64,000 nt of DNA from Symmachiella macrocystis (GCF_007860075.1 NZ_SJPP01000001.1:3817490-3881489); one strand, 5' to 3'. Numbered from the stretch's first letter, positions 28,895 through 39,100 are shown. Made by a program: numbers and translations. The notes: generated by a model not told the origin, from the letters alone.

Positions 28895-30733
28895 GTGTTT
28901 GCACACCCCTCCCTCACTCTCGAACGCATCGAAGGCTGTTATCAAACGGCGGCGGGGAGACTGTTGTCCGAGCGCAATGCCGCCGGACATTGGGAAGGAG
29001 AGTTGTCGACGTCGGCACTCTCAACTGCAACGGCGGTCATGGCGCTGCAAATAGTGCAGAAACACAGCACACCGTCGACGCAGGACGATCAAAATTTGAT
29101 TGATGACGGGCTGCAATGGTTGGTGGATCACCAAAACGATGACGGCGGGTGGGGCGATACGGTTCAAAGTCTCAGCAATATTTCCACCACGATGTTGGCC
29201 CACGCGGTGTTTCACGCAACCGGTACGGTTGAATCGTTTTCCAAGACCGTAACCGCTGCCCACGCTTACATAGACACCGCCGGCGGAGTCCCAGCGGTCA
29301 TTGCGCGTTATGGAAAAGACAAGACATTTTCGGTCCCGATTTTGACACACTGCGCGCTGGCCGGGTTGGTCGATTGGAGTGAAGTCTCCGCACTGCCGTT
29401 TGAATTGGCCTGTATCCCGCCGCAATTTTATAAAACCATACGCCTGCCGGTCGTTAGCTATGCGTTGCCGGCGTTGATTGCGATTGGACAAGTTAGATTT
29501 CAGCATCGCAAACCGTGGTTTTTACCGTTGCGCTGGTTGCGGCAAGCAGCGATTGGGCGGAGTCTGCGGTTGCTAGAGAAAATCCAACCGACCAGCGGCG
29601 GATTTCTCGAAGCGGCGCCGCTGACGAGTTTCGTCACCATGAGTTTGGCGGGTTGCGGGTTGACTGATCATGCGGTGGTGCGACAAGGGGTGAAGTTTTT
29701 GCGCGACTCGGTTCGCCCTGACGGCAGTTGGCCGATCGATACGAATCTTGCGACATGGACCACGACGTTGTCGGTGAACGCTTTGCAAGACGATCTGGCT
29801 GTTGCGGACCAATCAGCAATTCGCGATTGGCTGTTGCAGCAGCAATATCGCGAGGTGCATCCCTACACCAACGCCGATCCGGGCGGATGGGCGTGGACCG
29901 ATTTATCGGGTGGCGTGCCGGATGCGGATGACACGCCCGGGGCAATTTTAGCGCTACTCAAATTGCGCAAAGAGGAAACGATTCCCGCCGACGAAGCCGA
30001 GGCACTTGCGGCTGCAGTGAATTGGTTGTTGGATCTGCAAAATCGCGACGGTGGCTGGCCCACGTTTTGCCGCGGTTGGGGCGCCTTGCCGTTCGACCGC
30101 AGCGCCGCGGATTTGACAGCACACGCGATTCGGGCATTGCTCGCCTGGAAGTCACGGCAACCGGAGGCGGAGCCAACGTTGTTGTCACGGTCCGCTCAGG
30201 CTATCCAGCAGGGGTTTGCCTACTTGAGCAAAGTCCAGCGGGCTGATGGCTCCTGGCTGCCGCTGTGGTTTGGCAATCAGTTTTCACCGGATGATGAAAA
30301 TCCGGTCTACGGCACGGCACGGGTTTTGGCTGCATACGCCGCGGCCGGTCGTTACGACGCGCCTGAGGCACTCCAAGGCCTGCAATGTATCAAGTCGGTG
30401 CAAAATTCCGACGGGGGTTGGGGCGGCAATGCCGGTATTTCCTCAAGTGTCGAGGAAACAGCGCTGGCGGTTGAAGCAATATTGGCGGAAACGGAGATAT
30501 CCCCTGCCGCTGGTCGCGGGGTGGGCTGGCTGGTAAGCTGTGTAGAGCAAAATGAGTTCGCTCGCACGACCCCGATTGGTTTTTATTTCGCCAAATTGTG
30601 GTATTTTGAAAGGTTATATCCGATAATCTTCACCGTAGCCGCCCTGGGCTGCGCGCGGGCGAAATCTAGCCAGATGACTCGCGACGAGACGTTCCCTGCC
30701 GAAACTCCGTTACATAGTTCGCATTCAGATTGA
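28895..30733 (+). CDS. Squalene-hopene-cyclase-like terpene cyclase
   Basis: A 612-residue class II triterpene-cyclase-type protein, predicted to protonate and cyclise a linear isoprenoid at the membrane surface. The protonating motif is present as D343-A-D-D346-T (DADDT; canonical DVDDTA) in the GGWAWTDLSGGVPDADDT block. Several QW repeats occur (QNDDGGWGDT-like near the N-terminus, QNRDGGWPTF, QRADGSWLP, QNSDGGWGGN). The N-terminal AGHWEGELSTSALSTATA matches the start of the family. It is somewhat shorter than bacterial SHC (about 630-650) and diverges in the first alpha-barrel. The GTG start at 28895 is uncertain. It is followed after 21 bp by the DUF116-polyprenyl synthase, so its substrate may be that enzyme's product rather than squalene. 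Confidence 0.85.
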   Translation: MFAHPSLTLERIEGCYQTAAGRLLSERNAAGHWEGELSTSALSTATAVMALQIVQKHSTPSTQDDQNLIDDGLQWLVDHQNDDGGWGDTVQSLSNISTTMLAHAVFHATGTVESFSKTVTAAHAYIDTAGGVPAVIARYGKDKTFSVPILTHCALAGLVDWSEVSALPFELACIPPQFYKTIRLPVVSYALPALIAIGQVRFQHRKPWFLPLRWLRQAAIGRSLRLLEKIQPTSGGFLEAAPLTSFVTMSLAGCGLTDHAVVRQGVKFLRDSVRPDGSWPIDTNLATWTTTLSVNALQDDLAVADQSAIRDWLLQQQYREVHPYTNADPGGWAWTDLSGGVPDADDTPGAILALLKLRKEETIPADEAEALAAAVNWLLDLQNRDGGWPTFCRGWGALPFDRSAADLTAHAIRALLAWKSRQPEAEPTLLSRSAQAIQQGFAYLSKVQRADGSWLPLWFGNQFSPDDENPVYGTARVLAAYAAAGRYDAPEALQGLQCIKSVQNSDGGWGGNAGISSSVEETALAVEAILAETEISPAAGRGVGWLVSCVEQNEFARTTPIGFYFAKLWYFERLYPIIFTVAALGCARAKSSQMTRDETFPAETPLHSSHSD

Positions 30734-30754
30734 CCGACAGAGAAGGAGAATTCC

Positions 30755-32617
30755 TTGACGATCGCATCCAGCGAATCACACGGGCGAGATCAAGGTGCGA
30801 CCACTGCGACGGTCAGCGAAACGAACAGTCCCTCGGCAAAGCCGGTCAAGCGGGCGAAACGACGCAGTACCAGCCACCTGAAAGCGGTTCCAGAAACGCT
30901 CGAACTGCGGGAATCGATGCGCGACGATGCCGAGCGCTTCGTGGAGCGTCTCGACAAAAGCAAGCCGTTCAATAAAGGCGAGTTGGAGGCCTACGGTCAC
31001 GAACTGCTCAAAGAGATCAATCAGCCGGAAAAATTCCTCGGCTTCGTCATGGTGCTCATTGGCAATTTCTACTGGAAACGCCAATTCCTAGCCTTACCAT
31101 TCGACCGCCGTTTGTTGTTGCTGCCGCACTGTTTGAAACACGCCGAAGGCTGTCCGGCCGACTACGACGAATTCGGTCTCGATTGCGAAAAATGCGGCGC
31201 CTGCTCGATCGCTGATTATAAAGTCCGCGCCGAACAACTGGGCTATAAGGTCCTGGTTGCTGAAGGGTCGCCGATTGTTCTGAAGATTATTGTCTCGGGC
31301 CATGTCGACGGTATCTTGGGAGTCGCTTGTCTCAACGTGTTGGAAAAGGCGATCGACAAAGTTCTGGTCGCCGGCGTCCCCTCGTATGCGGTGCCGCTGC
31401 ATACGGGAGATTGCAAAAACACCACGCTGGATGAATCGTGGATCTGGGACTGTTTGGAAAAATACGAACCGCTCCCCGAACCGCAGACCAACGGTTATAT
31501 CCCGTTGATGCGGGCCTCGAATCGCATGTTTGAGGAACAGTTCGACGAGTTGGTTCCGCCGATTCGCAGTACGGGGGCCTCAAGCGATGTCGATTCCCCA
31601 TTGGCCTCAACCGAAGCCATTTCCTACGACTGGCTGGCGCACGGCGGAAAACGTTTGCGGCCCTTCATCACACTTGCCGCTTATGATGCGGTGAGTGGCA
31701 GCAGCGGATTGGCGGCGGGATTCGGCGATGACATCGAAATTCCAGTCGCGGTTCGCCGCGGCGCGATTGCTATCGAAGCCTTCCACAAAGCTTCGTTGGC
31801 ACATGATGACATCGAAGATGACGACCTTTACCGTTACGGCCAAGAGACATTGCATCGCCGTTACGGCACAGGCATGGCGATCAACGTGGGCGATTATTTG
31901 ATCGGCCTGGGTTACCGACTGGTGAGCCGTGGAGCTGCGGAATTGGGTGGCGATGTGGTTGCCGATGTGTTGGACAGCATGGCCAAAGCACATATCAAAT
32001 TGTGCGATGGTCAAGGCGCCGAGATGCGGTGGCAAGCCAATGGTGAAATCGACCTCACACCGATTGATGCCCTCAAAATCTATGCCCTCAAAACATCCCC
32101 TGCATTCGAGGCGGCACTGTTTGCCGGTCTGCGGATGGGGGGCGCGATCGACGAATATCGCGAAATGATTCCCGCATTTTGCCGACACCTGGGAGTGGGT
32201 TTCCAGATTCTCAACGACCTGAAAGACTGGCAGGGCGACGACGACAACAAGTTGATCGCCGGTCAAGACGCACTTTCGCTACGACCGACGTTGTTGTTGG
32301 CCATGGCGCTCGAAGCGGCCGATGCCCAGCAGCGCAGCGAACTAGAGGAGATCCTCACCGGAGAGGGTGACGGCGGATTTCGTTTGGGCCGCTTGCGGCG
32401 GATTTACGACGAGTGCGGCGTATTCGAAAAAGCCAACGCCTTGATCGAAAAATCCCGCGCACGCGCCGAAGCATTGGCCGACGACGTACAACCCGACGCG
32501 CTGCGGCAATTGTTGTATTTCATGGTCGACACGGTTCTCGCCGAGGAATCCTCGCAGACATCTCCCGCCACGTCGGTCCTTGCTCCCCTGCCGATTCTGG
32601 GAACTGTCGGAGCCTAA
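30755..32617 (+). CDS. DUF116 domain fused to a polyprenyl synthase
   Basis: A 620-residue two-domain protein. Residues ~1-60 are basic and disordered. Residues ~90-255 are DUF116: [32 protein letters not shown] with five cysteines suitable for a metal or Fe-S centre, [24 protein letters not shown] and [11 protein letters not shown]. Residues ~290-560 are an all-alpha trans-prenyltransferase: HGGKRLRPF (diphosphate site), the first Asp-rich motif D351-D-I-E-D355-D, and [14 protein letters not shown]. In the second motif the first Asp is Asn487 (N-D-L-K-D491). The start is TTG 30755 with AAGGAGA six bases upstream. This fusion is not one I know as characterised. It likely makes a C15-C20 or longer isoprenoid diphosphate for the neighbouring cyclase. 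Confidence 0.88.
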   Translation: MTIASSESHGRDQGATTATVSETNSPSAKPVKRAKRRSTSHLKAVPETLELRESMRDDAERFVERLDKSKPFNKGELEAYGHELLKEINQPEKFLGFVMVLIGNFYWKRQFLALPFDRRLLLLPHCLKHAEGCPADYDEFGLDCEKCGACSIADYKVRAEQLGYKVLVAEGSPIVLKIIVSGHVDGILGVACLNVLEKAIDKVLVAGVPSYAVPLHTGDCKNTTLDESWIWDCLEKYEPLPEPQTNGYIPLMRASNRMFEEQFDELVPPIRSTGASSDVDSPLASTEAISYDWLAHGGKRLRPFITLAAYDAVSGSSGLAAGFGDDIEIPVAVRRGAIAIEAFHKASLAHDDIEDDDLYRYGQETLHRRYGTGMAINVGDYLIGLGYRLVSRGAAELGGDVVADVLDSMAKAHIKLCDGQGAEMRWQANGEIDLTPIDALKIYALKTSPAFEAALFAGLRMGGAIDEYREMIPAFCRHLGVGFQILNDLKDWQGDDDNKLIAGQDALSLRPTLLLAMALEAADAQQRSELEEILTGEGDGGFRLGRLRRIYDECGVFEKANALIEKSRARAEALADDVQPDALRQLLYFMVDTVLAEESSQTSPATSVLAPLPILGTVGA

Positions 32618-32682
32618 CGGCACGATGAAAATCGGTGCTACGAGCGGCTTTGCCGCATGTGGATTTGTGCTACCTGTAAAAC

Positions 32683-32710
32683 ACTGGCGGACGAGCCGCC
32701 AGTGGCACCC
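32683..32710 (+). repeat. Dispersed palindromic repeat, copy 3
   Basis: ACTGGCGGACGAGCCGCCAG followed by TGGCACCC: the arms ACTGGCGG and CCGCCAGT pair perfectly around ACGAG-type loop bases. It is 27 of 28 identical to copy 1 (read on the minus strand there). It lies between the polyprenyl-synthase and prenyltransferase-beta-like genes. Confidence 0.6.
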
Positions 32711-32764
32711 GATTACCTAGCGATTTCCAGTTTTTCAACTGGTTGAAAACGGCCGTTCTCCACC

Positions 32765-33751
32765 ATGCCTGCGGAACCCTATCTTCTCGAACTTGGCAAT
32801 CGCCTCAGTGCTGGATTGGCTGGACTGGATCCGCAGAGGCGCGAACGGCATCGCCGATTTATTCTGGCGCAGCAAACCGCTGATGGCGGGTTTTGCGGAC
32901 GGGAGACGCCCGAGGAACTGCGCGATCCGGGTGACGAGGACGCTCCCCGTGAATCGGACCTCTATTACTCTGCCTTTGCGGTGCGTAGCCTGGCGGTGAT
33001 GGGGGCGATCACTGCTGACGACTGCCGGCCGATTGCCGGATATTTGAAAAGTATCGATCCGTTTGGTGGGTCGGTAATCGATATCGTCAGTTGGTTGTAC
33101 TGCGCATTGATTGTACAAACGACCGCCGGCATCGACGTACTGGCCGAGCACGATCCGGACTGGCCCGTGCATTTGGCTGAGTTTCTAGAAAGCTTTCGCA
33201 CCGAAGACGGTGGATACGCCAAAACCCATGAAGGGGCCGCTGGCAGTACCTATCACACGTTTTTGATCGCGCTGTGCTATGAATTGATCGGCCGCACGAT
33301 TCCCCATCCCGATCGGTTGGTGCAATTCATCTATGATCGGCAGCGGGAGGATGGTGGGTTTGTTGAAATCGGTCCCATGAAACGCAGCGGCACCAACCCG
33401 ACCGCAGCTGCCGTGGCCGTCTTGCGGATGTACAACGCCTTTGATGATGAATTCCACCAAGATGTCCGCGCGTTTTTACGTGAAGTCCGCGGCGACGAGG
33501 GAGGTTTTCAGGCCAACACCCGTATCCCATTTTCTGATTCGCTGTCGACCTTTACCGGACTGCTGACTTGTCAGGATTTGGGCATCGACAACGTGGTCAA
33601 ACCGCACACCGTCGAGCGATTTATCAATGCGTTGGAGTTTCCCGACGGCGGTTTTCGCGGCGCTGGTTGGGATGAACAGGCGGACGTGGAATATACCTTT
33701 TATGCATTGGGTGTCTTGGGTTTGCTTGGCACCGGTGACAAGCCATCGTAG
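32765..33751 (+). CDS. Prenyltransferase-beta / squalene-oxidase-repeat protein
   Basis: A 328-residue alpha/alpha-toroid of the protein-prenyltransferase beta-subunit type. Repeats with QQTADGGFCG, FRTEDGGYAKT, RQREDGGFVE, VRGDEGGFQAN and LEFPDGGFRG are clearly spaced at about 50-60 residues. The eukaryotic beta subunits bind zinc through Asp, Cys and His; here the Cys position is E309 in D307-V-E-Y-T-F. A canonical CaaX prenyltransferase role is therefore unlikely. No alpha-subunit gene is adjacent. ATG 32765 is the only good start. It closes the isoprenoid cluster, so an isoprenoid-binding or terpene-cyclase-like role is plausible but unproven. Confidence 0.82.
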   Translation: MPAEPYLLELGNRLSAGLAGLDPQRRERHRRFILAQQTADGGFCGRETPEELRDPGDEDAPRESDLYYSAFAVRSLAVMGAITADDCRPIAGYLKSIDPFGGSVIDIVSWLYCALIVQTTAGIDVLAEHDPDWPVHLAEFLESFRTEDGGYAKTHEGAAGSTYHTFLIALCYELIGRTIPHPDRLVQFIYDRQREDGGFVEIGPMKRSGTNPTAAAVAVLRMYNAFDDEFHQDVRAFLREVRGDEGGFQANTRIPFSDSLSTFTGLLTCQDLGIDNVVKPHTVERFINALEFPDGGFRGAGWDEQADVEYTFYALGVLGLLGTGDKPS

Positions 33752-33798
33752 CCAACGGAATTGAATTCGCGGTCCTTTCGGAGTTGAAATCAGCTGCT

Positions 33799-34491
33799 AT
33801 GTCCCCACGAATTGAATCCATTCAGATCGGCCGCCCCCAACAATTCGACGGCGAGGGTGAGTCCGCCAAACCGTGGACCTCGGCCATCATCAAAATGAAC
33901 GTCCTAGGTCCGGTATTCGTAAGCCGCACCAATCTTACCGGCGACGAACAGGCTGACTCCAAACATCATGGTGGACCCGACAAAGCCGTTCTGGCGTATG
34001 CGGCGAGTCATTATCCCACGTGGAATTCTGAGATCGAGGACGTTGAGTTTCCAGCCGGCGGCTTCGGCGAAAACTTGACCGTCTCGGGGATTGATGAATC
34101 GTGCTGCTGCATTGGCGACACATTCCGCGTTGGCCAATGTTTATTGCAGGTCTCGCAACCGCGTCAGCCCTGTTGGAAACTCTCGAAACGCTGGAACGTC
34201 CCCAACCTGTCGGTGTTGGTCCAAAAAACAGGGCGAACCGGATGGTACCTCCGCGTCCTGGAAGAAGGCGAGATCGCGGCCGACATGCCGTTTGAACTCG
34301 TCGAACGACTGCACCCCGAGTTAACACTCTCCTGGGCCAGTTCGGTCATGTATGCCAAGCCAAGACAGCATGAGGACGACCTGCGATTGGCGAGTTGCCC
34401 GGAGCTCTCAGAGTCTTGGAGAACCAATCTGGAAACCCGTGCCAACCGTGGCAAGTCGCCGAGTGATGCAAAACGGTTGTTTGGGACTTAA
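33799..34491 (+). CDS. MOSC-domain protein (YiiM-like)
   Basis: MOSC proteins bind the molybdenum cofactor or act in its sulfur-carrier chemistry; YiiM-type proteins reduce N-hydroxylated compounds. The family pattern is clear: RTNLTGDEQADSKHHGGPDK, AVLAYAASHYPTW, FPAGGFGENLTVSGI, CIGDTFRVGQCLLQVSQPRQ and then PCWKL, with the conserved cysteine expected to ligate the cofactor. ATG 33799 is preferred to the TTG 15 bases upstream. Length (230) fits YiiM. No moa/moe gene is nearby; it lies 47 bp after the prenyltransferase-like gene and may simply be the end of that transcription unit. Confidence 0.88.
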   Translation: MSPRIESIQIGRPQQFDGEGESAKPWTSAIIKMNVLGPVFVSRTNLTGDEQADSKHHGGPDKAVLAYAASHYPTWNSEIEDVEFPAGGFGENLTVSGIDESCCCIGDTFRVGQCLLQVSQPRQPCWKLSKRWNVPNLSVLVQKTGRTGWYLRVLEEGEIAADMPFELVERLHPELTLSWASSVMYAKPRQHEDDLRLASCPELSESWRTNLETRANRGKSPSDAKRLFGT

Positions 34492-34545
34492 GCTTCTGTT
34501 TGAAGGAAAAAGCTGGGAGAGCGGACTCCAAAAACAGAATGCCCG

Positions 34546-35586
34546 TCATTGCACGATTTCGCCGCCGTTCCAGCGGTGGATCTGTTTCAGCATGGCCGGC
34601 TCGGTTTGAATGGTGATGCGGTCGGCGACAGCCAGTTTGAGATCGCCTTCGGGATAGAAATCTGAGCGGCCAGCGCGTTTGCAAGTGATTACATAGATGT
34701 CGTGTTTGCGGCGCAGCGTGCGGATGTCGCGGCCGACCAGGGTTGAGTTGTCGGCCACGTCGACTTCAGCCACCACCAGCAGTTTGCCGTCGACATAAAA
34801 CGAGTTGGTGATCGAACGGTCCGTCGATGCGGTGGCAAACAGCGGGGCCGCCACCGCCGAGGTGCTAAACACCAGATCGATGCCAAAGGTTTCACGAATT
34901 TTAGAGGCGAGGTCTTGGTCAAACATCCGCATCACAATGCGGACATCGGGATTGAGCTTTCGGGCATCGATGGCCATTTCCAGATTCGCCAAGTCGTCGT
35001 CCGTGGCGAGAATAATCGACTTGGCTGCGGCCAGATTCAATTCTTCCAGAATGCCTTCCTCGCGACCGCTGCCTACAAACAGCGGAATGCCGCGTTTTCT
35101 AGCATAAGGAATGTTGGTTGAATCTGCGTTTTTCTCCAACACGATCACTTGCTCGCCGAGAAGTTGAAGTTCTTCCAGGATCCGAAATCCCACACGTCCC
35201 AGTCCGCACAAGATGACGTGATCGTTGTAAGTCTTGGCCATGGCCTGCATCCACTCCTTACTGTTTTCGTCGCGCCGGAGAAGGTGGTAGCTGAATTGCA
35301 CAATGCCGTCGAGAATCACCGCCAAACCCAGCGGAGGCAAGCCCCAATAAAACAATCGCAACAGCCAATGCTCAGGGTACTCGTAAATATGCTCCATGAA
35401 GATCAAGCAATACGTCGTATAAAACGCCTCGCTATAACTCATCTGCTGGTGGCGATAATAGTCGTGAAAGCACAATCCGCCCACCACGACCAGCCCCGCC
35501 GCCACCAGCAGTAACAGCGAAAAGCGAAACAGCGGCCGCCGCAGATAGTAGAAATTTGCCAGACCGCGACGCATCAATGGTTTCAT
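34546..35586 (-). CDS. Channel-like protein with RCK (TrkA-N/TrkA-C) domains
   Basis: A 346-residue two-helix membrane protein resembling potassium channels of the MthK type. Membrane segments fall at about residues 21-40 and 78-100. A TrkA-N domain follows (HVILCGLGRVGFRILEEL, NAD site GLGRVG at 128-133; then NADSTNIPYARKRGIPLFVG) and a TrkA-C-like domain at the end (LVGRDIRTLRRKHDIYVITC). The region between the helices (AFYTTYCLIFMEHIYEYPEH) lacks a TVGYG-type selectivity filter, so potassium conduction is doubtful. ATG 35586 is where the membrane domain begins; the frame is open further upstream but overlaps the cupin gene. It may be a regulatory or non-selective relative. Confidence 0.82.
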   Translation of the reverse strand: MKPLMRRGLANFYYLRRPLFRFSLLLLVAAGLVVVGGLCFHDYYRHQQMSYSEAFYTTYCLIFMEHIYEYPEHWLLRLFYWGLPPLGLAVILDGIVQFSYHLLRRDENSKEWMQAMAKTYNDHVILCGLGRVGFRILEELQLLGEQVIVLEKNADSTNIPYARKRGIPLFVGSGREEGILEELNLAAAKSIILATDDDLANLEMAIDARKLNPDVRIVMRMFDQDLASKIRETFGIDLVFSTSAVAAPLFATASTDRSITNSFYVDGKLLVVAEVDVADNSTLVGRDIRTLRRKHDIYVITCKRAGRSDFYPEGDLKLAVADRITIQTEPAMLKQIHRWNGGEIVQ

Positions 35587-35698
35587 GATGTCTTGTCGGA
35601 AATTAAAATAATGCCGGCCGATGGATCCGGGTTCCCCAATGGGATTCCCGCAAATGCAGCGTATCGTAGCACAAACATCGCCAGGAAACCCGCCGGTG

Positions 35699-36022
35699 CT
35701 ATCCCACGGAATAAAAAACGGCCAGCCAGACGGTCTGTTCGTCGGGGGTGGTCCACTCCACTCGATGCCGACGGTGCGCGGGAATCTCAAGGTAGTCGCC
35801 CGCACGCAATTCGACCGGAGCAGCGTCCCCGTCGAATAACAACCGTGCCGCCCCTTGCAACACCATGACCCATTCGTGCTCGGATTGATCGTACCAAAAC
35901 CAAGCGGGGCTGGCTTGGCCGTGGGAGACGATCCGTTCGATACGGACGTTTGCGGCATTGAGCACGGTTTCGGTGAGTTCGTCAGGCAATTCAGCGGGGA
36001 TGTCCGCAAACAAATTCCGCAT
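35699..36022 (-). CDS. Small single-domain cupin protein
   Basis: A 107-residue beta-barrel protein. The cupin motifs are W-x-YDQSEHEWVMVLQGAARL (motif 1, with the His and Glu of the metal site), LRAGDYLEIPAHRRHRV (motif 2 with the last His) and WLAVFY. It opens with NLFADIPAELPDELTETVL, a start seen in many small cupins of unknown role, so I prefer ATG 36022 to the GTG at 36082. Possible roles include metal-dependent sugar or nitrogen-compound binding; nothing indicates a substrate. It is 112 bp upstream of the channel-like gene on the same strand. Confidence 0.82.
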   Translation of the reverse strand: MRNLFADIPAELPDELTETVLNAANVRIERIVSHGQASPAWFWYDQSEHEWVMVLQGAARLLFDGDAAPVELRAGDYLEIPAHRRHRVEWTTPDEQTVWLAVFYSVG

Positions 36023-36144
36023 CAGCTGGTCCGTCGTTTGTGAAATTAACAATTCGGGCGAGGCACCTGTCGAGCCGCGCACACATGTTGTACCCGAATC
36101 TCCTGATCACGCTCTGTCAGGTTCGTCGTGACGTACCCGATAAC

Positions 36145-39100
36145 CTAGGGCGCGTCAGTGCCATTGGCATTATCTTCTTTGGTGATGGTTTCGAAATAGC
36201 GTTCGATGGCGCGGCGGTATTGTTCTGGGGGAGTGTGGCCGCGGCCTTGGCGAAGTTTGTCTTCTAGTTCCGAGGCCAGTGTGTTCCAGCGAATTTGATC
36301 GCGGCGGTTTTTGCGATTCGCCTTCGCCTGATCCACCTGTTTCAATCGCCGATTGGCTTTGCGCAGTTCTTGTTGCAGTTTCGATGATTTCTTGGCGGCT
36401 TCTTGCCCTTGGGCCATACCGGCCATACCACCGCTGCCCTGTCCGCTATTCGGAGCGAGCCAATCTTTTTCGATGTTGATGTTATTGGGGCGGGGCGGAA
36501 TTCCTAGATTTTCCGCCGCCAATCTTTCATCTTCGAGCATGGCCAGCAGTTCTTCCAGGGTCTGAGCTCGCAAATTGTCCCCTCCCTCGAGCTTGGCAAT
36601 CGCCGGAGCGGAGTCCAACTCTTTAATAATGCCGTCCATGATCTCGTCGAGTTGCTCTTCGGCTTTGGCGAAATCCTGGGAGACGGTGATCTGTTGCTCG
36701 ACAGCTTTGGGCATTTGATTCTGTTGCAGTGCCAATTGTGTTGCCACCAGATCGGGTAGCAGATATTCGTCGAATGTCACAAACAGATCTTGCGCCAATT
36801 GAATCAGATGATCCGGCATGCCGGCCAGCGTCGATTCCAGGCTTTCGAGTTTGACGGCCAGATGCGCCGTATCGATGGCGATGCGGTTTTGCTCCACATC
36901 GGCCGCCAGATGATGCAAGCCGTCGGCAACCGTATTGGCCTGATAGACCCATCCCGAGGTTTGTGTGATGAGTTTCTTTACCTCGGCCAGGCGATTTGCA
37001 ACATGTATCGCCAAACGGTTATGTTCGGGATGGTCGTTCATAATGTCCGGTAACCGCGTTTGAAATTCCTTCAGTTGTCGGTGCAAGGATTCTGCTTGTT
37101 CCCGTGCGGCGGCGGCGTTTTCTCCAGCGGCGGCATCGGACAACGATCGCGCCGTGGTGGCCAACATCGTTGCCGCCTCTTGCATTTTTGCCAATTCGCC
37201 TTCATTGACATCCAAGTCCAGCGGAATCCAAGTGACGTAATTATCGAGCATCGTCGCTGCTCCCGCGGCAATTTCCGTGGAGGAACGCACTTGCCACGAT
37301 CGAATATCCTGCTTGGCCAATTCGGTCCGTTCAGCTTCGGGCAGTTTGGCCCACGCAGCGACCTGTTTGTTCAGTTCCTGCTGCCGCCGCGCGAGGATCG
37401 TCAACTGATCTCTGAGTGTGTCGGCCTGTAATCGTGTGGCCGCCATATACCGCCTCAGCAAGCGAGGATCATTGGCCAAGGCCTTGGCCAACTCGGCTTG
37501 AATATCCCGTTTGCGTTCCAACAGTTCTTGGAATTTCTTACGAAATTCTTCGTCGATTTCGTATTCCAGGAACTTGCGGCTCTTGGGATTCAGTGTCGGC
37601 TTTTTGGACTGCAGTAACGCAAACGTTCCTTCGACATAAAACTGGTGCATCTTCTTGATTTGCGCCATGGTCTCATCGAGCTTTTCGTTGAGTTTCACCA
37701 CTTCGTACTTATGCGTCAGTTGTTCCAGCAACTCGCGGGCGCGGCGAATGTGGTGTTGGGCACGCTGCAGATCTTTGCCCCGCGCTTCCGCTGCTTCGGC
37801 AGTGACTGCTGCCAGATGTTCACGGGCCGGGCCTACGTGTTCCTGGCCGATGTTGATCAATTGCAGGCCAATAAACGCATAGGGCGTATCGACTGACTTC
37901 TCGCGTAATTTGAGAATCGTCGCTTTACCGGCGGCGAGATGCCCGTCAGCTTGACCGGCCGCATCGGCTTTGCCTGAGTCCCAATTCGTGTCGGGGCTAT
38001 CGGAGACCAACGGGTTGACGCGTTGTTGGGCAGCGGCGAGTTGTTCGTCTAATTCTTTTAATACCGGGTCGATCTGCAGTTGTAGTTTTTCGCGAGCCTG
38101 CCCGGCGAACGAACCGGCCCACTCATCAATCATCAGTCGCAGCGGTTTGCTGGAACTGCGTTGGCCGACATCCAACATCCGGCGGGTCATCTCATCACCC
38201 GGTTTGGGGGCACCCGCCAATTTGCCGCCTGGTTTCTGCTGTTCGTCCTCCTCAGGTTTTGCTGGGGGACTTTGGGGGTTTTGCGAGCCAGCCGGCGAGG
38301 CTTCGCCCGGCTGAGGAGGTTTATCCGCTGTGTTGGGCTGGGAATCCCCCGGTTGAGACGGCGCAGCTGGTTGGGACGGATCGGTTGGCTGTTTCTCTTG
38401 GGATTCGCCGGGCTTAGTCGCAGCAGGATCGCCCTTGGCAGTCGGCTGAGATTCGCCGGGCTGCTTGCCGGTGGAATCTTGTGCTGGCTTGGATTGCCCG
38501 GTCGTTTTGTTCTCGGTTTTTTTACCAGTTTTCTTACCAGTATTTTCACCGTCGTTTTCGTCGGACGCGTCGTTATTCGGTTTTGTCGATGCTTGATCCT
38601 GCGGCGGTGAAGCACCGGGGGCGGCATCATCTGACGATTCCGATTCGCTATCGGCTGCTGATTTCTCAGTCTCGGATGCTGTGTTGTCTGTTTTGGTCGT
38701 GTTGGGGTTTGCCGTTGGATCATTGCTGGTAATTTGATCTTGGTTTTCCGGATTGGTTTTCGGGGGTTGCGGTTCCTGATCCACGGGTTGTGTCTCGGAT
38801 GCCGCTATTGTGTCGGTTGATTCTTGGTTCGGTTGCGCATCGGCGAGGTCCGTTTCCTGCTCCGGTCGTGTGTCGGACATGGTTTGTTTGGTGTCGAAAA
38901 CCCGTACGGCGTAGCTGATTTCCGTGCCGTGCTTGAGGTCGAACTCCTTGAGCTCCAGGGCGACCTCGCCGGTAACTGCTTCGGCGCCGGCTTGATCATC
39001 GAGTGGAATTTCAATGACCTTCAATTCTTTCGCATCGGGGCCGTGTCCGTCATAGACGACAAGCTCGGCTTTGGTGATGCCGAAATCATCTTTGGCGGCG

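Noticed and set aside
35587-36009. Long in-frame 5' extension of the channel-RCK gene
   Set aside because: It overlaps the cupin gene in another frame and is not membrane- or RCK-like; ATG 35586 begins the natural domain.
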